DNA of 64,000 bases from Gallionella sp. (GTDB lineage: Bacteria; Pseudomonadota; Gammaproteobacteria; Burkholderiales; Gallionellaceae), in the NCBI GenBank assembly GCA_028687575.1, contig JAQTZW010000002.1:186001-250000 (forward strand). The letters are read 5' to 3'. Positions 8,264-17,283 of the stretch are shown piece after piece. Made by a program: the position numbers and the translations under genes. Every line of letters begins with the position of its first letter. Position 1 is the stretch's first letter. The notes below the pieces were generated by a model. The model saw only the letters and a list, made by a program, of their open reading frames with translations, was not told the DNA's origin and did no database searches.

Positions 8264-8847
8264 CGCACGTTGACCTCGCTGACGATGGTGGTGACAGTTG
8301 TGCCGGTCGCCGCCGGTTCGATATCCTGCAACGTGACCATGCGCACCCGGTACATCGCCGAGGGCAGGTATTTGCTGCCCAGATAGGCCCAGGTCTGATT
8401 GAGCTGTTCGGGGCTGGGTGAGATCAGTTCCACATTGAGCTTGGCGATGTGTGAGTCTAGGCCGGGGTTGCTGTCGGTGGAGAATGTGGGGTGTGACTGG
8501 AAGAAGGTCAGCACGTGCGACAGGAAATTCAGCGCCTTGCGGTAGCCTTGCGTGTTGGCGGCGAAACGTGCCGCGAACAGGATGGTCAGGTTGAGTCTCA
8601 GCTCCGGTTGCAGCACGACGTGCGCGCCGTCCAGATAGACGCGCTCGGGCAACTGCTCGCGCAACACCCGTTCTTCCTCGATGTTGATCAGCATCAGGCC
8701 GATCTTCTGTTCGGGCAGTATCCACTCGCCCTTGTCATTGACCAGCATGGACGGCAGCACCATGTCTTCGGGCTGCACCAGCACGCCGCGCTTGCGCAAG
8801 TGCGCGTTGACCTCGTCAGCCAGAAAAGTGATGGCCGCATCCAGCAT
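8260..8847 (-). CDS. DUF4255 (Pvc16 N-terminal-type) tail terminator protein (Afp16-like)
   Basis: A 195-residue protein with the DUF4255 layout: ITFLADEVNAHLRKRG at the start, then KIGLMLINIEEERVLRE, LRLNLTILFAARF near residue 85-95, and ALNFLSHVLTFFQSHP. Afp16/Pvc16 forms a hexameric cap that ends tube and sheath growth and sets particle length. Here it is the first recognisable gene of the operon; in Afp it is near the 3' end. The ribosome binding site AGGGGAAA lies directly before the ATG at 8847. Confidence 0.9.
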   Translation of the reverse strand: MLDAAITFLADEVNAHLRKRGVLVQPEDMVLPSMLVNDKGEWILPEQKIGLMLINIEEERVLREQLPERVYLDGAHVVLQPELRLNLTILFAARFAANTQGYRKALNFLSHVLTFFQSHPTFSTDSNPGLDSHIAKLNVELISPSPEQLNQTWAYLGSKYLPSAMYRVRMVTLQDIEPAATGTTVTTIVSEVNVR

Positions 8848-8875
8848 GATTTCCCCTCAGGTATCTGGATGTAAG

Positions 8876-8971
8876 CTAGTTAGTAAGCGGTTGGTGATGC
8901 TGGGTAACGGCGCACGACAAGCGGCGAAGAGTGGATATGGAAATGCTTGTGGCTGCGAGAGACGATTTCAT
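8876..8971 (-). CDS. Possible 31-residue small protein or leader peptide upstream of eCIS
   Basis: An ATG at 8971 is preceded by AAGGGGAAAACAA, a ribosome binding site almost the same as that of the DUF4255 gene just downstream. The encoded 31 residues begin MKSSLAATSISISTLRRL and are serine-, threonine- and histidine-rich. The frame stops at a TAG, 28 bp before the DUF4255 start. No family is recognisable. It could be a leader peptide, a small structural protein or chance; the ribosome binding site is the only real support. Confidence 0.3.
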   Translation of the reverse strand: MKSSLAATSISISTLRRLSCAVTQHHQPLTN

Positions 8972-9225
8972 TTGTTTTCCCCTTGAAACAAACAATCTTC
9001 TTGCGTTTAACCTGTTCTGGCTGTGATTGAACGCGACCGGAAGGACATGGTGTTGTCGTTCCTGCTTCAGGCTGACTGCTGTGGTCGTTTGCGAACTTGC
9101 AATGCGGACAGGTAGCAAAGTCACCGAAGCGTCTTGTGCCAGTCTCCTGTGCTGGGGAACCGACCGTTAGTCTTACGCCGTGCGTGCGACGTAATGTACA
9201 TAGGGTGGGTTTACAAGTGCGTCGA

Positions 9226-9255
9226 AACGTATCACGCACAATTCTATATTGTCAA
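9226..9255 (-). promoter_or_regulatory. Candidate promoter for the eCIS operon
   Basis: Read on the minus strand, a perfect -35 hexamer TTGACA (9255-9250) is followed after 18 bp by TACGTT (9231-9226), a weak -10. Transcription would start about 370 bp upstream of the DUF4255 gene. The -35 is convincing; the -10 is poor, which is common for activated promoters. No known operator is recognisable. Confidence 0.35.
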
Positions 9256-9279
9256 ATTATTTTCAGATGGGGCGGTGTG

Positions 9280-12200
9280 TCAGGCGAGCGGCTTGCCGCT
9301 GCGCAGCAGTTCGGTGAATTCGGCGGCGGGTAGCACCTGGCTGAACAGGTAGCCTTGCAGTTCGTCGCAATTGTTTTTGCGCATGAATGCCAGTTGTGCT
9401 TCGTTCTCCACGCCTTCCGCGATGACGCTGAGCTTAAGGCTGTGTGCCAGATTGATGATGACGGAGGCGACTTCGGCATCACTCGGGTCTGCAATCATGC
9501 CGCGCACGAAGGATTTATCTATTTTCAGGCTGTCTATCGGGAAACGCCGCAGATAGGCGAGGTTGGAATAGCCCGTGCCGAAGTCATCAAGTGAGAGTTT
9601 TACACCGAGATTCTTGAGTTTGTGCATGGTCTCGATGGCCTGTTCCGGGTCGTACATCAGCATGTTTTCGTTCAACTCCAGTTCCAGATGATGTCCGGCG
9701 ATCCGGTGTTTGAGCAATTGTTGCTCGACCAGTTTATCCAGATTGCCGTTGCGGAACTGTCGGGCAGAGATGTTTATGGCGATCTGCACAAGCTCCATAC
9801 CTTGATCCAGCCACTGACGGATCTGCTGGCAGGCACGTTCGAGAACCAAATTGCCTATGGCAAGGATGATGCCGGTTTTTTCTGCCAGCGGGATAAATTC
9901 GGCGGGCGGCATCATGCTGCCATCGGGCTTTTGCCAGCGTATCAGAGCCTCCAGGCCGCATATCTTGCCACTGTGCAGATCAATCTTGGCCTGGTAGTGC
10001 AGTTGCAGATCATTCCGCAGCAGTGCGCGTCGCAGTTCGTTTTCCAGCGCCAGCTTGTTGTGCGCATCGGCATTCAGTTCGCTGGTATAAAACGAAAACT
10101 GGTTGCGGCCATTCTCTTTGGCGAGATACATCGCAGCATCGGCATTCTTCATCAGCTCCGTCGCGGTAATGCCGTCATTCGGGAATAGACTGATGCCTAC
10201 ACTGCCGCCGATGAAGACTTCGTAGTTTCCTGCCAGCAGGAAGGATTCTCCAAGCGCGGTGATGACGTCCCGCGCCAATATCGCGGCATCCTGGCTATCG
10301 TTCAGGGTGGTCGCCAGTAGCAAAAATTCGTCTCCACCCAGCCGCGCCAGCGTGTCACCCTCGCGCAGCCGCGCGCCCAGTCGTTCGGCGACCTGACACA
10401 ACAACTCGTCGCCAACAGGGTGACCGAAGCTGTCATTGACGATCTTGAAACGGTCCAGATCAATGAAAAGCACGGCGAACTTCTGGTTGTGACGATGCGA
10501 TTGCTCGATTTCCTGTTCAAGCCGGCTCTCGACCATGCTGCGGTTGGGCAAGCGGGTCAGCGGGTCGTGATGGGCCAGAAAGTCGAGTTGTGTCTGGTTT
10601 TCTTTCAGGTCGCTGATATCTGTGAATACGCCGACGTAGCGTATTGGTTCACGGTTTTCGTTGTAAATGGTGTTGATGGTCAGCAGTTGAGGAAATATCT
10701 CGCCGTTCTTGCGCCGGTTCCATATTTCTCCATGCCAATGGCCGTGTTTCAATAATTGCGTCCACATGTTTTCGAAGAACAGGGCGTTTTCACGCCCAGA
10801 CTTGAATATGTTGGGATTCTTGCCGAGCATTTCGGCTTCACTGTACCCTGTGATGGTGGCGCATGCCCGGTTGACTGCAATGATGCTGGGTGTCAGATCG
10901 GTAATCATCACACCCTCTTGAGTACTTTCCATCACCGCCGCAGCTTCACGTAGCCGGCCTTCATAATCCTTCCGTTCCGTGATGTCCACAAAGCTGGTGG
11001 CCAGGGCCGGCTGACCATCAAACTCCATGATGCGGCCTGACAACAGTACGCAAATGATCGCGCCATCCGCTTTGTATAGCCGCGTCTCGAAGTCGGTGAC
11101 GATGGCATGTTCCTGTATTGCAGAAATAAATCGGTCGCGGTCTGCCGAGTTGACATAGAAATTGCTGGCTGGCTTGCCTATGCCTTCGTTTTGAATGATG
11201 CCGAACATTAGTTCGGCGCGGCGATTGCCATATAGCAGCTCACCATTGGTGAGGCGACTGATGACCACAGGGAAGGGCGCGGCCTCGACCAGGTTGCGGT
11301 AGTTTTCTTCGCTTTTGTGCAGTGAGTCGGAGATGACGTGGCGCTGGGTTTCGCTTTTTTCTTTTGCCGCAGCAATGCCGGCCAATCTGGCGAACTCGCT
11401 CAGAAAACCGAATTCTGCAGGACTGGGTTGATAGGGTTTGGCAAAAAATATATTCAGTACGCCGAGTACTGTGCCTGCAGAGTTTGTGAAAGGAATCGCA
11501 CCGCAAGCGCGTAATCCGGTTTGGTCGGCGAGTTCCTGGAATGGGTCGCAGTAGGGATGTGTTGCCACATCTTCTATGGTGGCCGTCTGGCCGGAGTGGG
11601 CCGGTGTGCCGCACCAGCAGACTTCCGGGATGGGGTGAGATTCCCGAATCGCTGTCGTGTATACCTCTGGTAGATTGGGGGCAAATCCCTGCTCAAGTAA
11701 TCCCGTTTCTTCATTCAGTAACAGCACCGAGGCGCGCATTTCGGGAAAGATATTTTCCAGATGGTGGATGGTGGCGAGCAGGATTTCGGACAGCGGTTGG
11801 TTGGCAATGATCCTGTCCAGCACATTGTTGCTGGCCGACTGCATCTTTTCATGCAGCTTGCGGGTGCTGATGTTCTGCATCACTGCAACGAAGTGCGTTA
11901 TGTGATTGTTTGCCGTGCGCACCGGGGTGATGGTGATTTCTTCGGTGTACAGCGAGCCATCCTTGTGCTTGTTGACGATTTCGCCATGCCACACTTTGCC
12001 GTCAAGTATGGATTGCCAGAGTGCGGCGTAGAACTCGCGTGATTGCAGGCCCGATTTGACCAGTTCCTTGGGTTGGCGGCCTACCGCTTCGTTTGCGTCA
12101 TAGCCGGAAAGTTTGCTGAACGCGTCATTCGTCCACTGGATCACGCCTTCTGCATCGGTGATGAGGATGGCATTGGCAGAAGCTTCCAACGCCGCTCCAT

Positions 12201-13053
12201 GCAGTTTGTTCAGGATATGCTGGTGGTCGAGTTGCCATATCCGGTCGCGTTGTTTTTCTATCGTGTCGCGCAGAAACTCGATGTAGTCCCCTTGCAGAGT
12301 CTTGGTCAGGCTATGGCGATTGACCAGGCCGACCAGTTTGCCCTGCTCAATCACAGCCAGATTTCGAATCTTGTGGGCCTGCATCAGGCTGATGGCATCG
12401 GGCAACGTGGTGTCCGGTGTAACCGAGATCAGTGGGGATTTCATCACCTTGCCGACGATGGCAGTTTTGGGGTCGGAGATGTCGAGGTTCAGCCTGACCG
12501 CATCGCGCTCGGAAATGATGCCAACCGGCGTACCGTCTTGCAGGGCGATGATGCAACTATGGCGTCTGTCATGCATCCGGCGCGCTGCGTTCACGATGCT
12601 TTCGGTGACTTCTGTGGTCGAAAAGCTTTGCGACATGACCTTGGCGACAGTCTTGAACTCGGTCAGTTCCTGGAGTCCCAGAGAGTGCAGGAAGTCTCCT
12701 TCGGTGACGATGCCGAGTAACTGGCCGTCTTCATCGGTCACGATCAGATGGCGGAAGCCATGCGTCTGCAACAGGTTGAAGGCGTCGCGGAAATCCATGT
12801 CGGGAGAGGCGCACAACGGGTGGGCGGTCATTACGTTGGCCAGCACAAGCTTATCTCGTGGCTGGTTATCGCCCAGCAGGCGCAATGCATCCTGTTCGGT
12901 AAAGATGCCGACCGGTTGTTTCTTGCCGTTGACAGCGACTATGCAGCTGATGTTCAGCGATGCCATCATGGCGAGCACTTCGGGGATGACGACCTCCGTG
13001 CCGACCGTGACCACGGTCGGGCTAAGAATGTCCCTGAGAGTGAGTTTCTTCAT
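9280..13053 (-). CDS. CBS-PAS-GAF-PAS-PAS-GGDEF-EAL cyclic di-GMP signalling protein
   Basis: A 1257-residue soluble multidomain protein. Four CBS motifs occupy residues 1-255, a PAS domain about 285-400, a GAF domain about 410-560, two more PAS domains about 580-695 and 705-820, a GGDEF domain about 830-990 and an EAL domain about 1000-1250. The GGDEF motif is intact at 906-910 and is preceded by an RxxD inhibitory site (REGD, 897-900). The EAL motif is intact at 1035-1037, with DDFGTGYSNLAYL and KIDKSFV further on. Both cyclase and phosphodiesterase activities are therefore possible. CBS domains often bind adenine nucleotides, so energy state may be sensed together with PAS/GAF ligands. There is no membrane segment. 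It lies upstream of the eCIS genes in the same direction. Confidence 0.93.
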   Translation of the reverse strand: MKKLTLRDILSPTVVTVGTEVVIPEVLAMMASLNISCIVAVNGKKQPVGIFTEQDALRLLGDNQPRDKLVLANVMTAHPLCASPDMDFRDAFNLLQTHGFRHLIVTDEDGQLLGIVTEGDFLHSLGLQELTEFKTVAKVMSQSFSTTEVTESIVNAARRMHDRRHSCIIALQDGTPVGIISERDAVRLNLDISDPKTAIVGKVMKSPLISVTPDTTLPDAISLMQAHKIRNLAVIEQGKLVGLVNRHSLTKTLQGDYIEFLRDTIEKQRDRIWQLDHQHILNKLHGAALEASANAILITDAEGVIQWTNDAFSKLSGYDANEAVGRQPKELVKSGLQSREFYAALWQSILDGKVWHGEIVNKHKDGSLYTEEITITPVRTANNHITHFVAVMQNISTRKLHEKMQSASNNVLDRIIANQPLSEILLATIHHLENIFPEMRASVLLLNEETGLLEQGFAPNLPEVYTTAIRESHPIPEVCWCGTPAHSGQTATIEDVATHPYCDPFQELADQTGLRACGAIPFTNSAGTVLGVLNIFFAKPYQPSPAEFGFLSEFARLAGIAAAKEKSETQRHVISDSLHKSEENYRNLVEAAPFPVVISRLTNGELLYGNRRAELMFGIIQNEGIGKPASNFYVNSADRDRFISAIQEHAIVTDFETRLYKADGAIICVLLSGRIMEFDGQPALATSFVDITERKDYEGRLREAAAVMESTQEGVMITDLTPSIIAVNRACATITGYSEAEMLGKNPNIFKSGRENALFFENMWTQLLKHGHWHGEIWNRRKNGEIFPQLLTINTIYNENREPIRYVGVFTDISDLKENQTQLDFLAHHDPLTRLPNRSMVESRLEQEIEQSHRHNQKFAVLFIDLDRFKIVNDSFGHPVGDELLCQVAERLGARLREGDTLARLGGDEFLLLATTLNDSQDAAILARDVITALGESFLLAGNYEVFIGGSVGISLFPNDGITATELMKNADAAMYLAKENGRNQFSFYTSELNADAHNKLALENELRRALLRNDLQLHYQAKIDLHSGKICGLEALIRWQKPDGSMMPPAEFIPLAEKTGIILAIGNLVLERACQQIRQWLDQGMELVQIAINISARQFRNGNLDKLVEQQLLKHRIAGHHLELELNENMLMYDPEQAIETMHKLKNLGVKLSLDDFGTGYSNLAYLRRFPIDSLKIDKSFVRGMIADPSDAEVASVIINLAHSLKLSVIAEGVENEAQLAFMRKNNCDELQGYLFSQVLPAAEFTELLRSGKPLA

Positions 13054-13130
13054 ACAGGTGTCACCACGAATGTTGCTTCGAGTCTAAACGAATAATCTAC
13101 GAAATGCATTACCTCGTCGGTAATATGGTT

Positions 13131-13157
13131 GTAAAAAAGGACGCTTTACAGCGTCCT
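13131..13157 (-). terminator. Intrinsic terminator of the parvulin gene
   Basis: Read on the minus strand, stem AGGACGCT (13157-13150), loop GTAA and pairing AGCGTCCT (13145-13138) are followed by a run of T. This sits 28 bp after the stop of the PpiC-type gene at 13185 and before the cyclic di-GMP protein gene, which must then have its own promoter. Confidence 0.85.
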
Positions 13158-13184
13158 CTTGTGGGTGTTGCCTGGCGTTGTCGG

Positions 13185-13967
13185 TTATTCGATCTTCGCG
13201 GCAGCACGCAGATCAGCTACGGCCTTTTGTACGGCCTGTTGTTGCAGACGCTGTTGCAGCTGCGGTTTCAATTCTTCGTAGGTCGGCACTTTCAGTGGAC
13301 GTGTATCATCCAGCTTGATGACGTGCCAGCCGAATTGCGTTTGTACTGGCGTCTTGGTGTATTCGCCCTTCTTCAAACCCAGCAGGGCATTGGCGAACGG
13401 TTCAACAAAGTTCTTGGGGATAGCCCAGCCCAATGAGCCACCGTTGGCAGCAGAGCCGGTGTCCATGGATTGCTTTGCCAATTGTTCGAATTTACCTTTT
13501 TTGTCCAACTTGGCAATGATGTCACGGGCTTCGCCTTCAGTTGCCACCAGAATGTGACGTGCGTTGTATTCCTTGTCACCGAGTCTGGCCTTCACCGTTT
13601 CGTAGGCCTTTTGCATCTGCGCTTCGCTAATCGGATTATTTTTCAGAAAGTCATTAATGTAGGCGTTAACCAATACGGTTTGCTTGGCGATTTCGAGTTG
13701 CTGCATAACCTCAGCATTTTTGTCCAGACCGTTCTTGGTTGCTGCTTGCAGGATGACTTCACGGTTGATCAGTTCATCACGTATCTCGCCACGCAGTTCC
13801 GCATTGTCAACCTTGCCTTGTAATACTGCGCCTTTGACGTTCATCTCAAGTCTATCCTGAGAGATTGCTACGCCATTGACTACGGCGGCATTCTGACTCG
13901 CGGCAATAGCCGGCTGGAGAGTCAATGTGGCCAGGATGGCCAGTGCTGCGAATTGAGTTTTTTTCAA
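13185..13967 (-). CDS. Periplasmic PpiC-type peptidyl-prolyl cis-trans isomerase (parvulin)
   Basis: A 260-residue protein with a Sec signal peptide (MKKTQFAALAILATLTLQPAIA, cleavage after about residue 22). A SurA-N-like helical region follows, then a parvulin domain around residues 130-225 (ARHILVATEGEARDII, KLDKKGKFEQLAKQ, GGSLGWAIPKNFVEPF, FGWHVIKLDD). The family catalyses prolyl isomerisation and assists folding of exported proteins in the periplasm. The C-terminus is Gln-rich and helical. It appears monocistronic, ending in a clear terminator. Confidence 0.93.
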   Translation of the reverse strand: MKKTQFAALAILATLTLQPAIAASQNAAVVNGVAISQDRLEMNVKGAVLQGKVDNAELRGEIRDELINREVILQAATKNGLDKNAEVMQQLEIAKQTVLVNAYINDFLKNNPISEAQMQKAYETVKARLGDKEYNARHILVATEGEARDIIAKLDKKGKFEQLAKQSMDTGSAANGGSLGWAIPKNFVEPFANALLGLKKGEYTKTPVQTQFGWHVIKLDDTRPLKVPTYEELKPQLQQRLQQQAVQKAVADLRAAAKIE

Positions 13968-14009
13968 AATATTAATCCTTTGTATGTGAATTCCAGAATT
14001 GTCAGTTAG

Positions 14010-14282
14010 TTACTTACTTTGAGCGGATTCTGGCGTGCTGGCCTGTATGTTCAATGCATGTATTTGGCTCTGCATCATTTCTCCCAGCGCGGAATATATC
14101 ATACGGTGACGAGCAATCGTAGACTTGCCGGAGAACTGCCGCGAGGTAATCTGCAATACATAATGACCTCCGCCATTGCGTGCACCGGCATGTCCCGCAT
14201 GCAGGTGACTTTCATCAATAATTTCCAGCGCAACAGGCTCCAATACGGCAAGTTTGCTGCGCATCTCAAGAATTCTATTCAT
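14010..14282 (-). CDS. BolA family protein
   Basis: A 90-residue protein with the BolA pattern: LEIIDESHLHAGHAGARNGGGHYVLQITSRQFSGKSTIARHRMIYSALGEMM, containing the conserved HxxH-like region and the R-H-R motif after it. BolA proteins form a KH-like fold and bind monothiol glutaredoxins through a shared [2Fe-2S] cluster; roles include iron-sulfur trafficking and stress-linked gene control. It follows the YciI-like gene by 11 bp and so is probably the last gene of the yciB–yciI–bolA operon. Confidence 0.93.
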   Translation of the reverse strand: MNRILEMRSKLAVLEPVALEIIDESHLHAGHAGARNGGGHYVLQITSRQFSGKSTIARHRMIYSALGEMMQSQIHALNIQASTPESAQSK

Positions 14283-14293
14283 GGTGGCTTACT

Positions 14294-14596
14294 TCAAGCT
14301 GGCAAAGTTTTTTTGAAGGGGCGCACGCTGACTTGGCTGTATACGCCGTAGATAAGGTAGGGATCGGCCTCCGCCCAGGCTTGCGCATCAGACAGTGAAT
14401 GAAATTCGGCAACGATCAGGCTGCCCGTGTAGCCGGCAGCGCCGGGATCTTCTGCATCCACGGCGGGGAAGGGGCCAGCCAGTAGCAGCCGGCCTTGCGC
14501 CTGTAATTCCTGTAAGCGCGCCACATGGGCAGGGCGGGAGGTCATGCGGTTGCTCAGACTGTCGGGGGCGTCTTGTCCAATGATGGTGTAGAGCAT
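14294..14596 (-). CDS. YciI-like protein
   Basis: A 100-residue YciI-domain protein (dimeric alpha-beta barrel fold). The pattern is [36 protein letters not shown], then [39 protein letters not shown], with the conserved His and Asp of the putative active site. The biochemical function of YciI is unknown. The start codon overlaps the stop of the yciB-like gene by one base, and the same gene pair is adjacent in many proteobacteria. Confidence 0.9.
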   Translation of the reverse strand: MLYTIIGQDAPDSLSNRMTSRPAHVARLQELQAQGRLLLAGPFPAVDAEDPGAAGYTGSLIVAEFHSLSDAQAWAEADPYLIYGVYSQVSVRPFKKTLPA

Positions 14597-15138
14597 CAGT
14601 TGTTTTCCTTTTTTTCGTCAACATATTTAGCCAGCCAGGCGCTTTGGCCGAGTATGAATACCAGCATCAGGCCGGTGAAGCCGAATAATTTGAAATTGAC
14701 CCAGGTGTCGGTCGAATAATTGAATGCAACATACAGGTTGATGAATCCGAGCAGCGCAAAAAACAGGCTCCAGCTCAAATTCAGGCGGTTCCATACCCGC
14801 ACCGGCAGTGCCATCTTTTCACTCAGCAGCGACTGCATCAGGTTCTTTTTAAAGAACAGGTTGGAGGTCAGCAGGATCACCGAAAACAGCCAGTAAAGTA
14901 CGCTGGGTTTCCATTTGATGAAGGTTTCGTCGTGCAGCAGCAGGGTCGCACCGCCAAACACGCCGATGATGGCAAAGCTGACCCATAACATGGTGTCTAC
15001 CTTGCCATGCCTGATTTTCGTCCAGATGATCTGGACTACCGTTGCGGCAATGGCGACGGCAGTGGCGACATAGATGCCTTTTAATTTGAAGGCGATGAAG
15101 AACAGCAGGATGGGGAAAAGATCGAATAACAGTTTCAT
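14596..15138 (-). CDS. yciB: Inner-membrane septation protein A (YciB/IspZ family)
   Basis: A 180-residue integral membrane protein starting [19 protein letters not shown], the family signature. About five hydrophobic segments are visible, with [42 protein letters not shown] and [16 protein letters not shown] conserved. The upstream in-frame start at 15168 lies inside the TfoX-like gene and is not used. YciB takes part in cell envelope integrity and septation in Gammaproteobacteria, where it interacts with elongation and division proteins. It leads a three-gene unit with yciI and bolA. Confidence 0.92.
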   Translation of the reverse strand: MKLLFDLFPILLFFIAFKLKGIYVATAVAIAATVVQIIWTKIRHGKVDTMLWVSFAIIGVFGGATLLLHDETFIKWKPSVLYWLFSVILLTSNLFFKKNLMQSLLSEKMALPVRVWNRLNLSWSLFFALLGFINLYVAFNYSTDTWVNFKLFGFTGLMLVFILGQSAWLAKYVDEKKENN

Positions 15139-15145
15139 GGTGTAT

Positions 15146-15475
15146 TTACTTGGCAGGCAGGGTGTCAACGAAATGCAGGCATAGCTCTGACCAGTGTTCC
15201 AGTTGTTGATCGGAGGCTATGCCTTCATTTGATATAAAAACGTAACCTTTCATCGGCTTGCCGGTGAAATCCATTTGCCGCACGTGTGGCTGTTGCAGAG
15301 CATGCGGGTAATTTTGCGGGCCAACGCGCGCCATCAGTTCATTGTTCACAATGCCGAGGAACATGTGGCCGCGACACAGCAAGCACAAGCCGCCGAACAT
15401 CTTTTTTTCGTGAATGTCAGGATTGCCCGAGAATAGTTGACGTAAGCGGCAGGCGAGGGTTTCATCAAACGCCAC
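15146..15475 (-). CDS. TfoX/Sxy N-terminal domain protein
   Basis: A 109-residue protein consisting of the TfoX N-terminal domain: [29 protein letters not shown], then [15 protein letters not shown] and a C-terminal helix ([18 protein letters not shown]). Full-length TfoX/Sxy, an activator of competence genes, has about 200 residues and a second domain that is missing here. Stand-alone N-terminal versions are common and of unknown function. It begins one base after the msrB stop, so it is probably co-transcribed with phoH and msrB. Confidence 0.88.
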   Translation of the reverse strand: MAFDETLACRLRQLFSGNPDIHEKKMFGGLCLLCRGHMFLGIVNNELMARVGPQNYPHALQQPHVRQMDFTGKPMKGYVFISNEGIASDQQLEHWSELCLHFVDTLPAK

Positions 15476-15476
15476 T

Positions 15477-15869
15477 TCAGAATGCTTTCAACGACAGTGC
15501 GGCGGAGTTGATGCAATAGCGCAAACCGCTCGGCGGCGGGCCATCCGGGAATACATGCCCCAGATGCGCGCCACATTTGCTACAGCAGACCTCCTCGCGA
15601 TTCATGCCATGGCTGGTGTCGGCGCGCTGGGATACATTCTCGGCGCGATGTGGTCGCCAGAAGCTGGGCCAGCCGCTGCCGGAATCGAATTTGCTGGTCG
15701 ACTCGAACAAGGGTTCGTCGCAGCAGATGCAATGGTAAGTCCCCTCTTCGTGGCAATCCCAGTAAGCGCCGCTGAATGGCGGCTCCGTGCCGCATTCCCG
15801 ACACACGCGATATTGTTCAGCGGTGAGTTCGGCGCGCCATTCGTCATTGGTTTTTTGAATTTCAGACAT
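15477..15869 (-). CDS. msrB: Peptide-methionine (R)-S-oxide reductase MsrB
   Basis: A 130-residue MsrB. It has the two CxxC zinc pairs (CREC and the CSKC in [19 protein letters not shown]), the [13 protein letters not shown] substrate-binding region and the catalytic cysteine in [11 protein letters not shown]. It reduces the R form of methionine sulfoxide in proteins using thioredoxin. The start [11 protein letters not shown] overlaps the phoH stop by one base (TAATG); the longer frame from 15947 would lie inside phoH. The C-terminus ends shortly after the catalytic site, as normal. Confidence 0.95.
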   Translation of the reverse strand: MSEIQKTNDEWRAELTAEQYRVCRECGTEPPFSGAYWDCHEEGTYHCICCDEPLFESTSKFDSGSGWPSFWRPHRAENVSQRADTSHGMNREEVCCSKCGAHLGHVFPDGPPPSGLRYCINSAALSLKAF

Positions 15870-17275
15870 TAGAGTACCTCGCCGGCAAAGTCCGCCAGTC
15901 GTGAGCGTTCGCCGCGCAACAAAGTGACGTGGCCGCCATGCGCCCATCCCTTGAACCTGTCCACCACATAGGTCAGGCCGGAGCTGCCTTCGGTGAGGTA
16001 GGGGGTGTCTATCTGGGCGATGTTGCCCATGCAGACCACCTTGGTGCCGGGGCCTGCGCGCGTGACCAGCGTCTTCATCTGCTTCGGCGTGAGGTTTTGC
16101 GCCTCGTCTATGATTATGTATTTATTTAGGAAAGTCCTGCCGCGCATGAAGTTGAGTGATTTGACCTTGACGCGTGAACGGATCAGGTCGCGGGTCGCGG
16201 CGCGACCCCAGTCACCAGCCTCTTCGTCGTTCTTGTTCAAGACATCCAGATTGTCTTCCAGCGCCCCCATCCACGGGGTCATTTTCTCTTCTTCAGTACC
16301 GGGCAGGAAACCAATATCTTCGCCGACTGGCACGGTCACGCGGGTGATGATGATTTCCGAATAGAGCTTGTGCTCAAGGGTTTGCATAAGTCCTGCGGCA
16401 ATCGTCAACAAGGTCTTGCCGGTTCCAGCCTGTCCCAGCAGCGTGACAAAATCAATCTCGGGGTCGAGCAACAGGTTCAGAACGAAATTCTGTTCGCGGT
16501 TGCGTGCGACGATGCCCCAGATATTGTTTTTGCTGTGGGTGTAATCGGTCAGGGTACGCAGTAGCGCAGTGGTGTCACTTTGTTCAACCACAATGGCATG
16601 GAAGGGCGTGTCGTCTTCCTTGTAGACAAACTGGTTGAGGAAGAGCGCGCCACATAATGGCCCCTGTATCTGGTAAAACGTGTGGCCATCCTTTTGCCAG
16701 GACTGCAAATCCTTGCCATGCGTTTCCCAGAAATTGGCGGGCAGTTCCAGAGAGCCGCCGTATAGCAGGTCGGTATCTTCCAGCACCTTGTCATTGAAAT
16801 AATCCTGCGCATCAAGACCCAATGCACGCGCCTTGATACGCATGTTGATGTCCTTGCTGACTAGGATTACGGCGCGTTCAGGTTGCTGTTGTTGCAGGCC
16901 GATCACGACGCCCAGAATCGCGTTATCGGCTTTGCCCAGCTCCAGATTTTGCGGCAACTCATGCTTGATGAAACTGGTTTGCAAGTACAGCCGCCCGGTG
17001 CTGTTTTTGTGTAAGTCAGACTGGAGTGCGATGCCTTCCTCGATGTTGCGCGGCGCGTCGCTGACGATTTCATCCAGATAGCGGCTGGCCTGACGGGCGT
17101 TGCGCGCAACTTCCGTCATACCCTTTTTCTTGTTGTCCAGTTCCTCAAGAACAAACATCGGCAGGCAGATGTCATGCTCTTCAAAACGATACAGACTGGT
17201 CGGGTCGTGCAATAGCACGTTGGTATCCAGTACGAACAGCTTGGTTTCGGCGGCAGTCTTGTTGCGTTTTGTCAT
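15869..17275 (-). CDS. PIN-domain/PhoH ATPase fusion (PhoH2-like)
   Basis: A 468-residue protein with an N-terminal PIN ribonuclease-like domain (residues 12-150, [17 protein letters not shown] with the first acidic residue and a conserved [12 protein letters not shown]) and a C-terminal PhoH P-loop ATPase. Walker A is GQAGTGKT near residue 282; Walker B with DEAQN is near 390 and is followed by [24 protein letters not shown]. PhoH2 proteins are described as ATP-dependent RNA helicase/ribonucleases. Two ATGs lie six bases apart; the second (17275) is chosen because a GAGG site is six bases upstream, whereas it directly abuts the first. The gene follows prxQ and precedes msrB. Confidence 0.93.
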   Translation of the reverse strand: MTKRNKTAAETKLFVLDTNVLLHDPTSLYRFEEHDICLPMFVLEELDNKKKGMTEVARNARQASRYLDEIVSDAPRNIEEGIALQSDLHKNSTGRLYLQTSFIKHELPQNLELGKADNAILGVVIGLQQQQPERAVILVSKDINMRIKARALGLDAQDYFNDKVLEDTDLLYGGSLELPANFWETHGKDLQSWQKDGHTFYQIQGPLCGALFLNQFVYKEDDTPFHAIVVEQSDTTALLRTLTDYTHSKNNIWGIVARNREQNFVLNLLLDPEIDFVTLLGQAGTGKTLLTIAAGLMQTLEHKLYSEIIITRVTVPVGEDIGFLPGTEEEKMTPWMGALEDNLDVLNKNDEEAGDWGRAATRDLIRSRVKVKSLNFMRGRTFLNKYIIIDEAQNLTPKQMKTLVTRAGPGTKVVCMGNIAQIDTPYLTEGSSGLTYVVDRFKGWAHGGHVTLLRGERSRLADFAGEVL

Positions 17276-17283
17276 GACCATCC

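Larger units (their letters stand above)
8848..9279. other. 432-bp intergenic region upstream of the eCIS operon
   Basis: This stretch separates the cyclic di-GMP protein gene from the eCIS genes, all on the minus strand. It holds a possible sigma-70-like promoter at 9226-9255 and a 31-codon reading frame with a strong ribosome binding site at 8876-8971. Longer reading frames here lack a convincing start and have no recognisable product. No intrinsic terminator with a U tract is visible after the stop at 9280, so read-through from the upstream gene cannot be excluded. Confidence 0.6.

Noticed and set aside
1..8971. Ordinary prophage tail or type VI secretion cluster
   Set aside because: The DUF4255, DUF5908, LysM and PAAR combination with gp19-type tubes is that of eCIS; there are no head, lysis or integrase genes, and no TssJLM-like membrane complex in the window.
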